Source: Pseudomonas fluorescens (lineage in GTDB: Bacteria > Pseudomonadota > Gammaproteobacteria > Pseudomonadales > Pseudomonadaceae). Taken from it: a DNA stretch of 64,000 nt. The notes beneath the pieces are model-generated. The model was not told the origin of the DNA, made no database searches, and saw only the letters and a program-made list of their open reading frames with translations. Numbering within the stretch: position 1 is the first letter of the stretch; every line of letters starts with the position of its first letter. This document shows, piece after piece, positions 54,404 through 62,952 of this stretch. The stretch spans positions 186,001 to 250,000 of the forward strand of contig NZ_CABVIY010000006.1 in assembly GCF_902498195.1 (NCBI RefSeq), read 5' to 3'. A program made the translations under genes and the position numbers.

Positions 54404-55135
54404 TTGAGCGTTGAAGTTGCCAAGAATGCCCGAGAATTGCTGCTCAAGGAATACCGCGGCGTCCTGTCGACGCTCTCCAAGGCCATGCCCGGTTTTCCGT
54501 TCGGCTCCGTGGTTCCCTACTGCCTGGACGAGCAGGGCCGGCCGCTGATCCTGATCAGCCGTATCGCCCAGCACACCCACAACCTGCAGAAAGATCCGAA
54601 GTGTTCGCTGCTGGTGGGTGAGCGCGAAGCTGAAGACGTACAAGCCGTCGGGCGCCTGACTTACATGGCCGAGGCTCAACGGATCGAGGACGAGGCAGCC
54701 ATCGAGGCGGCTGCCGAGCGCTACTACCGCTACTTCCCGGATTCTCAGAATTATCACAAGGCCCATGATTTCGATTTCTGGGTACTGCAGCCGGTGCGCC
54801 ACCGTTACATCGGCGGTTTCGGCGCCATCCACTGGGTCAACGACCTGATCCTGGCCAACCCGTTCGCCGGCAAGGCGGAAGTGAGCATGGTCGAGCACAT
54901 GAACGCTGATCATGCCAAGGCCATTGCCCATTACGTCGACCTGGCGGGGTTGCCGAAAACCGCGCCGGCACAGATGGTTGGCATCGACACCGAAGGCATG
55001 CACCTGCGCATCGGCCAAGGAATATATTGGTTGCCGTTCCAAGCCTCGTGTAATACGCCGACACAAGTGCGTGAAGCCTTGGTTTTCCTGGCTCACGCCG
55101 AGCATTGGCCGAAAAATGAAGTGGCCGACGCTTGA
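54404..55135 (+). CDS. HugZ-like pyridoxamine-5'-phosphate oxidase-fold protein
   Basis: A 243-residue cytoplasmic protein with an N-terminal split-barrel domain (GVLSTLSKAMPGFPFGSVVP, LILISRIAQHTHNLQKDPKC) and a C-terminal DUF2470 domain (VEHMNADHAKAIAHYVDLAG). Relatives such as HugZ degrade or bind haem. The start is taken as TTG at 54404 because AAGGAG lies eight bases upstream and family members begin MSVEVAKNARELLLKEYR-like; no ATG fits. It is followed by fxsA. Confidence 0.82.
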   Translation: MSVEVAKNARELLLKEYRGVLSTLSKAMPGFPFGSVVPYCLDEQGRPLILISRIAQHTHNLQKDPKCSLLVGEREAEDVQAVGRLTYMAEAQRIEDEAAIEAAAERYYRYFPDSQNYHKAHDFDFWVLQPVRHRYIGGFGAIHWVNDLILANPFAGKAEVSMVEHMNADHAKAIAHYVDLAGLPKTAPAQMVGIDTEGMHLRIGQGIYWLPFQASCNTPTQVREALVFLAHAEHWPKNEVADA

Positions 55136-55201
55136 ATTCACGAAAGGGCGACGTCATCTATGGATGACTGGCAAGGCATTCTTGCGTTGAGGAACCATTT
55201 G

Positions 55202-55678
55202 ATGCGCCCTTTTCTGTTGCTCTTTCTGCTGTTCCCGGTGTTGGAGCTCTTCGTATTCGTCAAGGTGGCAGGGGCTATCGGGTTTTTCCCGGCCCTGCTG
55301 CTGATCATTCTCGGCTCGATGTTCGGCGTGTTCGTACTGCGCGTCGCCGGCCTGGCCACGGCGTTGCGTGCCCGTGAAAGCCTGAACCGCGGCGAGTTGC
55401 CCGCCCAGACCATGCTTGAAGGCCTGATGCTGGCGTTGGCCGGTGGCCTGTTGATCCTTCCGGGGTTCATCAGCGACGTGGTTGGCCTGATCATGCTGTT
55501 GCCGATCAGCCGTCGCCTGCTGGCCAACAGAATGCGCCGGCGGGCCGAGGAACAGGCCATTCGCCAGCGTGCGTTCGCCGATGACCTCCAGCCCCGTGGC
55601 GGTCCCGCTCCCCGCGAGCCGCTGGGCCGAGAGCCCAATGTGATCGAAGGCGAGTTCGAACACCGCGACCACAAGTAG
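55202..55678 (+). CDS. fxsA: Membrane protein FxsA
   Basis: A 158-residue membrane protein with the family start MRPFLLLFLLFPVLELFVFV, a second hydrophobic region and a hydrophilic tail. In E. coli FxsA overproduction relieves F-plasmid exclusion of phage T7; its normal role is unknown. The ATG at 55202 has GAGG nine bases upstream; the earlier ATG at 55160 has no proper site. It precedes groES as in other Pseudomonas. Confidence 0.9.
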   Translation: MRPFLLLFLLFPVLELFVFVKVAGAIGFFPALLLIILGSMFGVFVLRVAGLATALRARESLNRGELPAQTMLEGLMLALAGGLLILPGFISDVVGLIMLLPISRRLLANRMRRRAEEQAIRQRAFADDLQPRGGPAPREPLGREPNVIEGEFEHRDHK

Positions 55679-55691
55679 TCTCTTGCAGCGA

Positions 55692-55711
55692 CACGACACC
55701 TTGGTGTCGTG
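55692..55711 (+). terminator. Hairpin after fxsA
   Basis: A perfect palindrome CACGACACC TT GGTGTCGTG, 14 bases past the fxsA stop, without a clear T run. Confidence 0.5.
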
Positions 55712-55754
55712 ATCGTTTGCGGGGCATCGACATGAAAAATTTTCGATCCCCGCC

Positions 55755-55782
55755 CTTGTAATAAGCTTATGCGCCCTTATGT
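55755..55782 (+). promoter_or_regulatory. Candidate heat-shock (sigma-32) promoter of groESL
   Basis: CTTGTAA (55755-55761) and CCCTTATGT (55774-55782) with 12 bases between them approximate the CTTGAAA / CCCCATNT pattern. No CIRCE inverted repeat is seen. Confidence 0.45.
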
Positions 55783-55925
55783 AACGGTCACCGCAAGGTT
55801 TCTGGCAAACACGCCAGACAGACTTCCGCGGTTCGCTCGACGAACCGCACCCGGCACCGCCGGACTTTGTTAAACCCGCCGGGATTACACCGGCCGATGA
55901 AAACCACAATTAGGAGAGATCGACA

Positions 55926-56219
55926 ATGAAGCTTCGTCCTCTGCATGACCGCGTCGTCATCCGTCGCAGCGAAGAAGAAAAGAAAACCGCTGGCGGTATC
56001 GTCCTGCCAGGTTCGGCTGCTGAAAAAGCCAACAGCGGCGAGATCCTCGCTGTCGGCACCGGCCGCGTACTGGAAAACGGTGAAGTGCGTGCACTGGCCG
56101 TGAAAGTGGGCGACAAGGTTGTGTTCGGTCCTTACTCCGGCAGCAACACCGTGAAAGTCGACGGCGAAGACCTGTTGGTAATGGCTGAGAACGAGATTCT
56201 CGCTGTTATCGAAGGCTGA
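55926..56219 (+). CDS. groES: Co-chaperonin GroES
   Basis: A 97-residue lid of the GroEL chaperonin. MKLRPLHDRVVIRRSEEEKK is the family start, and the mobile loop is TAGGIVLPGSAAEK. AGGAGA precedes the ATG. It lies 49 bases ahead of groEL. Confidence 0.97.
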   Translation: MKLRPLHDRVVIRRSEEEKKTAGGIVLPGSAAEKANSGEILAVGTGRVLENGEVRALAVKVGDKVVFGPYSGSNTVKVDGEDLLVMAENEILAVIEG

Positions 56220-56268
56220 TTTCCCGCTCATTTTCCCGTTACTACAAAGTATTTAAGGAATATCGATC

Positions 56269-57912
<1,644 letters not shown>

Positions 57913-57932
57913 GCCAGCCTTACCCCGTACAT

Positions 57933-57967
57933 AAAAACCCCGCCTGCGAAAGCAGGCGGGGTTTTTT
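57933..57967. terminator. Terminator of groESL
   Basis: AAAAACCCCGCCTGC gaaa GCAGGCGGGGTTTTTT; strong on both strands. Confidence 0.94.
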
Positions 57968-57982
57968 ATTGCCCATGTTCGA

Positions 57983-58088
57983 GTGTGGGAGCGGGCTTGC
58001 TCGCGAAAGCGGTGTATCAGTCACCTCATCAGTCGACGGATACACCGCTTTCTCTAGCAAGTCGAATCGTCGCAACGCCGCTCCCACA
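57983..58088. repeat. REPIN with an interrupted right arm
   Basis: The left arm is normal (GTGGGAGCGGGCTTGCTCGC). The right arm reads CCGCTTTCTCTAGCAAG, then about 15 extra bases (TCGAATCGTCGCAAC), then GCCGCTCCCACA. Confidence 0.8.
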
Positions 58089-58101
58089 TGACTACTGTAT
58101 T

Positions 58102-58845
58102 TCAGGTGCTAACGGGTTGTGCCTTGACCACGGCTTCAGCTCTGGACGCCGGCCGATACAAAATCCAGTAATAAGACCCCAGGCAAATCAGCCAGCAAAA
58201 CACTGCCGTCCACACGTTGTGCGAAAAAAAGTGTGCTCCCTGCATCATTCGGCCGATGGAAAACACTGTACCCAAGGCAAGGGCGAAGGCGAACGCTGCC
58301 CGGGCCAGTCGCGGGCGACGGTCGCGCAGCACGAAAAACAGTGCAAACAGTGTGAAGCCGGTCGCGGCATGACCGCCTGGCCAGCAGCGCCCGGGTTTTT
58401 CGGTGGGTGGGCGAGGGCTCAGCAATTCACTGTAGGTTTCGTGGCCTCCGAACTGTTCAAGGCTCCACGGGCATTGCACCGCCGTCACCGCTTTCATGGG
58501 CGTGACAAAGGACGTCGCCAGGCCCAGCGACAAGACCAGGCAGCCCAGTTCACGCTTGAATGGTTTGAGTCTGTCGACACGAAACGCGCCGATGAAACCG
58601 AGGATGGCCAGCACCGAGAAGGCGATCACCACCTGTTTGGCCCGGTCATGCAGGACGGTTTCGAGGAAGTAACTGTGCCGGCCGATAAAGTCCCCCGCGG
58701 CCGGATCGTAGAACAGCCTGGCCAGGTCCATGTCCAGGGAGGTCAATTCGAGCAGGACCAGAATGATTGCCGCAACGGCGGGCAGGCCCAGGCACAGCCA
58801 GGCGTTGAGCGGGCGGGAGGCGGGGCGGGCGGAGGTCGAAACCAT
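58102..58845 (-). CDS. PAP2-family membrane phosphatase
   Basis: A 247-residue inner-membrane protein with about six helices. The PAP2 motifs are present in modified form: K118-x6-C125-P126 (K-x6-RP in the standard motif), PGGH at 156-159 (usually PSGH), and R199-x5-H205-x3-H209 where Asp is usual in the last place. Such enzymes remove phosphate from undecaprenyl diphosphate, phosphatidates or lipid A. The ATG at 58845 is the best start. A ColR-like box lies upstream and the gene is divergent from colR. Confidence 0.85.
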   Translation of the reverse strand: MVSTSARPASRPLNAWLCLGLPAVAAIILVLLELTSLDMDLARLFYDPAAGDFIGRHSYFLETVLHDRAKQVVIAFSVLAILGFIGAFRVDRLKPFKRELGCLVLSLGLATSFVTPMKAVTAVQCPWSLEQFGGHETYSELLSPRPPTEKPGRCWPGGHAATGFTLFALFFVLRDRRPRLARAAFAFALALGTVFSIGRMMQGAHFFSHNVWTAVFCWLICLGSYYWILYRPASRAEAVVKAQPVST

Positions 58846-58930
58846 GGCAGTTCCTGGGGCAGTGAAGTGACTGAATAGCGCAACCGCGCGGAGTTTGAGC
58901 CCGGCGCTGTCGCCAGCCTGTGAATCAAGG

Positions 58931-58946
58931 GTGAAAAAAACGTGAA
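58931..58946 (-). promoter_or_regulatory. ColR-like box upstream of the PAP2 gene
   Basis: On the minus strand TTCACGTTTTTTTCAC matches every position of the P. putida ColR consensus as I recall it, YYNASNNYTTTTTCAC. It is 86 bases upstream of the PAP2 start. Confidence 0.65.
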
Positions 58947-59063
58947 GGCCCGACAGCGGTATTTCATTGACACGACAGCTGCACGCAATCCTAGCCGTGA
59001 GCCACACTTGGCCTTAAGCTGCGCGGGCCAAGACGGCCGTTACTGTGTACGGAGAAGGTGCCC

Positions 59064-59747
59064 ATGCGAATTCTACTGGTTGAAGACAACCGCGATATCC
59101 TGGCCAATCTGGCCGATTACCTGGGGCTCAAAGGCTACACCGTGGATTGTGCGCAGGACGGTTTGTCGGGTCTGCACCTGGCGGCCACTGAACACTACGA
59201 CCTGATCGTGCTCGATATCATGCTGCCTGGCATCGATGGCTACACCCTGTGCAAACGCCTGCGCGAAGATGCTCGCCGAGACACGCCGGTGATCATGCTC
59301 ACCGCTCGCGATCAACTGGACGACCGCCTGCAGGGCTTCAAGTCTGGTGCCGACGATTATCTGATCAAACCGTTCGCCCTGTCTGAGCTGGCGGCGCGGG
59401 TCGAAGCGGTCATGCGCCGCTCCCAGGGGGGCGGGCGCCGTACTCTGCAAGTTGCCGACCTGAGCTATGACCTCGACACCCTGGAAGTCACCCGCGAAGG
59501 CCGATTGCTCAAGCTCAACCCGGTGGGTCTGAAGTTGCTGGCGGTGCTGATGCAGAAAAGCCCTCATGTATTGCGTCGCGAAATACTCGAAGAAGCCCTG
59601 TGGGGCGATGACTGCCCGGACAGCGACAGCCTGCGCAGCCATGTCCATCAGTTGCGCCAGGTGATCGACAAACCGTTCGCCAAACCGTTGCTGCACACCG
59701 TGCACGGTGTCGGTTATCGCTTGGCCGAGGGGCGTGATGGAGTTTAA
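59064..59747 (+). CDS. colR: Response regulator ColR
   Basis: A 227-residue OmpR-class regulator. The receiver has MRILLVEDNRDILANLADYL with the phosphorylation Asp in LIVLDIMLPGIDGYTL; the winged-helix domain ends DKPFAKPLLHTVHGVGYRLA. ColRS in P. fluorescens and P. putida responds to zinc and iron and protects the envelope, and was first found through root colonisation. The ATG at 59064 follows GGAGAAGG. colS overlaps its end by 11 bases. Confidence 0.93.
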   Translation: MRILLVEDNRDILANLADYLGLKGYTVDCAQDGLSGLHLAATEHYDLIVLDIMLPGIDGYTLCKRLREDARRDTPVIMLTARDQLDDRLQGFKSGADDYLIKPFALSELAARVEAVMRRSQGGGRRTLQVADLSYDLDTLEVTREGRLLKLNPVGLKLLAVLMQKSPHVLRREILEEALWGDDCPDSDSLRSHVHQLRQVIDKPFAKPLLHTVHGVGYRLAEGRDGV

Positions 59748-61020
59748 ACAAAGCCTTGCCCAACGGATCATTATTGCCTTTGCGCTGATGAGCGCACTGG
59801 TGGCGGGCGCCTTTGCCATGGGCATTGTGGCGACCGTGCACCTGGTGGAAGAAAAACTGATCTCGGCGGGCCTGGGCGGCGATTTGCAGCGTCTGTTGCT
59901 GATGGATAACGTCTCCGACTGGAGCCATCGCCCGGAACCGGACCAGTTGTTCTATTTCAGCGGCGGGCCCGGCGATTTTGAACTGCCCAAGGATCTGCGG
60001 CACCTGGATTCGGGTTTTCATGAAGTGTTCCGCGAGCAGCTGTCGTACCACGCGATGGTCGAAATCGTCGACGGTCGGCGTTATGTCCTGTTGCAGGACC
60101 AGAGCGACTTCGAAGAGCGTGAGCGGGTGCTGTTCGCCGTGGTGCTGGTGGGCTTCGTGCTCAGCCTGGCGCTGGCGGTTTTCCTGGGCTGGGTGCTCGC
60201 GCGCAAAGTCATGGCACCGGTGGTACGCCTGGCTCGCCAGGTGCGTCACCGCGACCAGTTGCTGGGTTTGGCGCCGCCCCTGGCACCGGATTACGCTGCT
60301 GACGAGGTGGGCGAACTGGCAGTGGCCTTCGATGCCACGCTCGGGCGTCTGCGCCAGGCCTTGACCCGGGAGCGGCTATTCACCAGTGACGTCAGCCACG
60401 AGTTGCGCACACCCTTGATGGTGCTCGCCAGTTCGTGCGAACTGCTGCTCGAAAACCCCGGTATCGATCAGCGCGGCCGCGCGCAGGTCGAACGAATTGC
60501 CCGTGCCAGTGAAGAAATGCGCGAACTGGTGCAAACCTTCCTGATGCTGGCCCGTGCGCAACGCGAAGACGCCAGCATGTCGCCTCAACAGACCCTGAGT
60601 GAAGTGTCCCACGGCTTGCTCAGTCAATGGCGCGAGCCGATCGAGTCTAAAGGACTGAAGCTGATTTTCGAGCCGGGCCAGCCCCATGGCATGCGTTACA
60701 ACGCGACATTCCTGCATGCGGTGATGGGCAACTTGCTGCGTAATGCGCTGCACTACACCGAGCAGGGCTTCATTCGCCTGAGCCTGTCGGCCAGCGGCTT
60801 CGTCGTCGAGGACAGTGGTGTCGGCATTCCCGAGGAGAAACGCGAAGCGATGTTCGAGCCCTTCGTGCGCGGCAACGAGAAACGCGGGGAGGGTCTGGGG
60901 TTGGGGCTCTCACTGGTGCAACGAATTTGTGAGAACCAGGGCTGGAGCGTCAGTCTGACGACCATGGAACCCCATGGCTGTCGTTTTCAAGTGCAACTGG
61001 ATACATCTAAAGGCGATTGA
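59737..61020 (+). CDS. colS: Sensor histidine kinase ColS
   Basis: A 427-residue kinase with two membrane helices (about 11-35 and 132-158) flanking a periplasmic domain of ~95 residues, then a HAMP-like linker, the HisKA box DVSHELRTPLMVLASS, and the ATPase domain (GNLLRNALHYTEQ, VEDSGVGIP, GEGLGLGLSLVQ). In the sensor part His35, Glu38, His95, Glu96, His105, Glu126 and Glu129 are present, the residues I recall as metal-sensing in P. putida ColS. Start ATG 59737, inside the end of colR. Confidence 0.93.
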   Translation: MEFKQSLAQRIIIAFALMSALVAGAFAMGIVATVHLVEEKLISAGLGGDLQRLLLMDNVSDWSHRPEPDQLFYFSGGPGDFELPKDLRHLDSGFHEVFREQLSYHAMVEIVDGRRYVLLQDQSDFEERERVLFAVVLVGFVLSLALAVFLGWVLARKVMAPVVRLARQVRHRDQLLGLAPPLAPDYAADEVGELAVAFDATLGRLRQALTRERLFTSDVSHELRTPLMVLASSCELLLENPGIDQRGRAQVERIARASEEMRELVQTFLMLARAQREDASMSPQQTLSEVSHGLLSQWREPIESKGLKLIFEPGQPHGMRYNATFLHAVMGNLLRNALHYTEQGFIRLSLSASGFVVEDSGVGIPEEKREAMFEPFVRGNEKRGEGLGLGLSLVQRICENQGWSVSLTTMEPHGCRFQVQLDTSKGD

Positions 61021-61078
61021 TCGGTCCGGAACCGGCCATGGTCGACTTGTAAAACCTCGAAACGATTGCGGGTTTTAC

Positions 61079-61094
61079 ATGACAAATTTTTCAC
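61079..61094 (+). promoter_or_regulatory. ColR-like box upstream of the orf222 operon
   Basis: ATGACAAATTTTTCAC fits the YYNASNNYTTTTTCAC pattern except at positions 1 and 8. It is 71 bases upstream of the methyltransferase start. Confidence 0.6.
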
Positions 61095-61164
61095 AAAGGC
61101 ATGACCTGTCGCTGACACGCCGCTCCCTAAGGTTGACGTCATCAGAAGTACAGGAGACCTGACG

Positions 61165-61833
61165 ATGGCCGGCCCGATCAAACTTGATTTTTCCGAAAAA
61201 TACGATGACCAACACGCGAAAGAATACCTGCTCAAACATCAGGACGGTGTGAGCCGCAAACTGTCCCATTGGCGTGACGAGCAACTGGCGCGCAAGGCGC
61301 TGACGCTGGTCGGCGAGCCTGGCCTGGTCCTTGATCTTCCGTGCGGGGCAGGCCGATTCTGGCCTTTGCTGGCGGAAAAACCCAACCGTGTGATCATCGG
61401 CGCCGACAATTCCGAGTCCATGGTGAAGATCGCCACGCAGGCGCAACCGGCCGATGTTGTGAAACGGGTACAACCCTTGCACACTTCTGCATTCGACATC
61501 GCCTTACCGGATAACGCCGTCGACAGCATTTTCTGCATGCGTTTGCTCCATCACATCGGTGAAGCCGAGCATCGACTGGCCATTTTGCGCGAGTTCGAAC
61601 GCGTCACGCGCGACAGCGTGATCCTTTCACTGTGGGTGGATGGCAATTTCAAAGCCTGGAAACGTAGGCGCCTGGAGAAAACCCGTGAGCAGGAAGGTTA
61701 CCAAAATAGATTTGTGTTACCGGCTGCTACGGTAGAAAAGGAATTTGAGCAGGCAGGCTTCCGTATTCAGGAACGCCTGGACTTTTTACCGCTCTATGCC
61801 ATGTGGCGAGTTTACGTATTACGCAAGAGGTAA
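61165..61833 (+). CDS. SAM-dependent methyltransferase (ColR target, orf222 type)
   Basis: A 222-residue class I methyltransferase; the length matches orf222 of the P. fluorescens colRS locus. The SAM site is LVLDLPCGAGRFWPLL with ADNSESM, and the acidic-to-catalytic segment is IFCMRLLHHIGEAEHRL. The substrate is thought to be an envelope or LPS component but is not proven. Its stop is four bases before the next gene, in an operon with the kinase and the small protein. Confidence 0.88.
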   Translation: MAGPIKLDFSEKYDDQHAKEYLLKHQDGVSRKLSHWRDEQLARKALTLVGEPGLVLDLPCGAGRFWPLLAEKPNRVIIGADNSESMVKIATQAQPADVVKRVQPLHTSAFDIALPDNAVDSIFCMRLLHHIGEAEHRLAILREFERVTRDSVILSLWVDGNFKAWKRRRLEKTREQEGYQNRFVLPAATVEKEFEQAGFRIQERLDFLPLYAMWRVYVLRKR

Positions 61834-61837
61834 CAGG

Positions 61838-62551
61838 ATGGCAGTGCAGTTTGCAGCAGGATCAGAAGTCGCTTCTCAGGACCGCTTCGACTTTTTCTGG
61901 AATCAGCGCGGCGAATGGGTTGAAGAGCCCAATGTCCGTCGCGGTGGAGAAAGTGGCGTGGAGCGGGTCATGGGCAGTGATGGCCAGCTGCTCTATGCCA
62001 AGCGCCAGACCGGGCACATCTATCGCAGTCTGTCGCACCCGTTCGGCCGCCCGACCGTGTTGCGCGAACGTGATGCGCTGATTGGCGTCGGCAAGCTGGG
62101 TGTTCGTGTCCCGGAAATCGTTTTCTGCGGTGCACAGCGCGACCCGGTGCATAAATGGCGCGCCTTGCTGGTGACCAAGTCACTGGACGGCTTTTTGGAA
62201 TTGGAACACTGGTACGCCGCTGGCGCTCGCGAGCGTCACGGTGAAGCCATACACGACCGATTGCTGAAGGAATTGGCCGACAACCTGGCGCGCATGCACA
62301 AGGGTCGTTGGCAGCACAGTTGCCTCTATATCAAGCATGTGTTCGTCCGTGTGACGGGCGAAGGTGAGGCGGCCAGGGTCGAGGTCGCCCTGATCGATCT
62401 GGAGAAATGCCGGCAGCGTTTGAGCGCACGGCAAGCGGCGGCCCATGACATGAAGCAGCTGCGCCGCCACTCGTCGTTCAGCCCGACGGATTGGGGAAAA
62501 CTCGTCTATTTTTATAAGACGGCGTTTGGCAGCGCTATCAAAGGTTTATAG
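61838..62551 (+). CDS. Lipopolysaccharide kinase (InaA/WapQ type)
   Basis: A 237-residue cytoplasmic kinase of the Kdo/WaaP (InaA) group. A small-lobe lysine is probably in LLYAKRQTGHIY; the catalytic loop is MHKGRWQHSCLYIKH, and the metal-binding motif is VALIDLEKCR (DxE in place of DFG), as in WaaP-type kinases. It is known as wapQ/inaA in ColRS loci and likely phosphorylates the LPS core. AGG precedes the ATG; it follows the methyltransferase by four bases. Confidence 0.86.
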   Translation: MAVQFAAGSEVASQDRFDFFWNQRGEWVEEPNVRRGGESGVERVMGSDGQLLYAKRQTGHIYRSLSHPFGRPTVLRERDALIGVGKLGVRVPEIVFCGAQRDPVHKWRALLVTKSLDGFLELEHWYAAGARERHGEAIHDRLLKELADNLARMHKGRWQHSCLYIKHVFVRVTGEGEAARVEVALIDLEKCRQRLSARQAAAHDMKQLRRHSSFSPTDWGKLVYFYKTAFGSAIKGL

Positions 62552-62553
62552 CA

Positions 62554-62778
62554 ATGAAACTCGAAGTTGCGCGAGGTTTGTTTTTAGTAGGAGCCTTGGC
62601 AGTTGCTTCACTTGCGGTGGCGGCTTGGGAGCAGCCACGCACACAAGTTTTGACTTCAGGGAGTGGCGATCATTGCCCGTTGCCACGGGTCGCCAAGGCA
62701 TCCGTGGCTAGTCAGCCCGATCATGATTTATTGCTGTTCATCTTCGGACTGTCTCAAGGAATGAGGCCGCAAAGTTGA
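62554..62778 (+). CDS. Small exported protein at the end of the ColR target operon
   Basis: A 74-residue protein starting two bases after the kinase stop. The first ~24 residues form a signal peptide or membrane anchor (MKLEVARGLFLVGALAVASL), with AVA-like cleavage ahead of AWEQP. The remainder has no motif that I recognise; it has one Cys (DHCPLP). Its position in the ColR operon suggests an envelope role, but this is inference. Confidence 0.72.
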   Translation: MKLEVARGLFLVGALAVASLAVAAWEQPRTQVLTSGSGDHCPLPRVAKASVASQPDHDLLLFIFGLSQGMRPQS

Positions 62779-62795
62779 AAAGATTGAAGCCCAAA

Positions 62796-62826
62796 TAAAA
62801 GGCCTCGCAAACGCGAGGCCTTTTTT
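62796..62826. terminator. Terminator of the ColR target operon
   Basis: AAAAGGCCTCGC aaac GCGAGGCCTTTTTT, starting 18 bases after the small gene's stop; works on both strands. Confidence 0.92.
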
Positions 62827-62856
62827 GTTGCGCGATTTCAGATGTACAGAAATCCA

Positions 62857-62947
62857 GTGTGGGAGCGGGCTTGCTCGCGAAAGTGCTGGATCAATCGACA
62901 TATTCTTTGAACATTCGACCGCTTTCGCGAGCAAGCCCGCTCCCACA
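62857..62947. repeat. REPIN between the ColR target operon and the RND gene
   Basis: Inverted GTGTGGGAGCGGGCTTGCTC arms, 91 bases, between convergent genes. Confidence 0.9.
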
Positions 62948-62952
62948 TTGGA

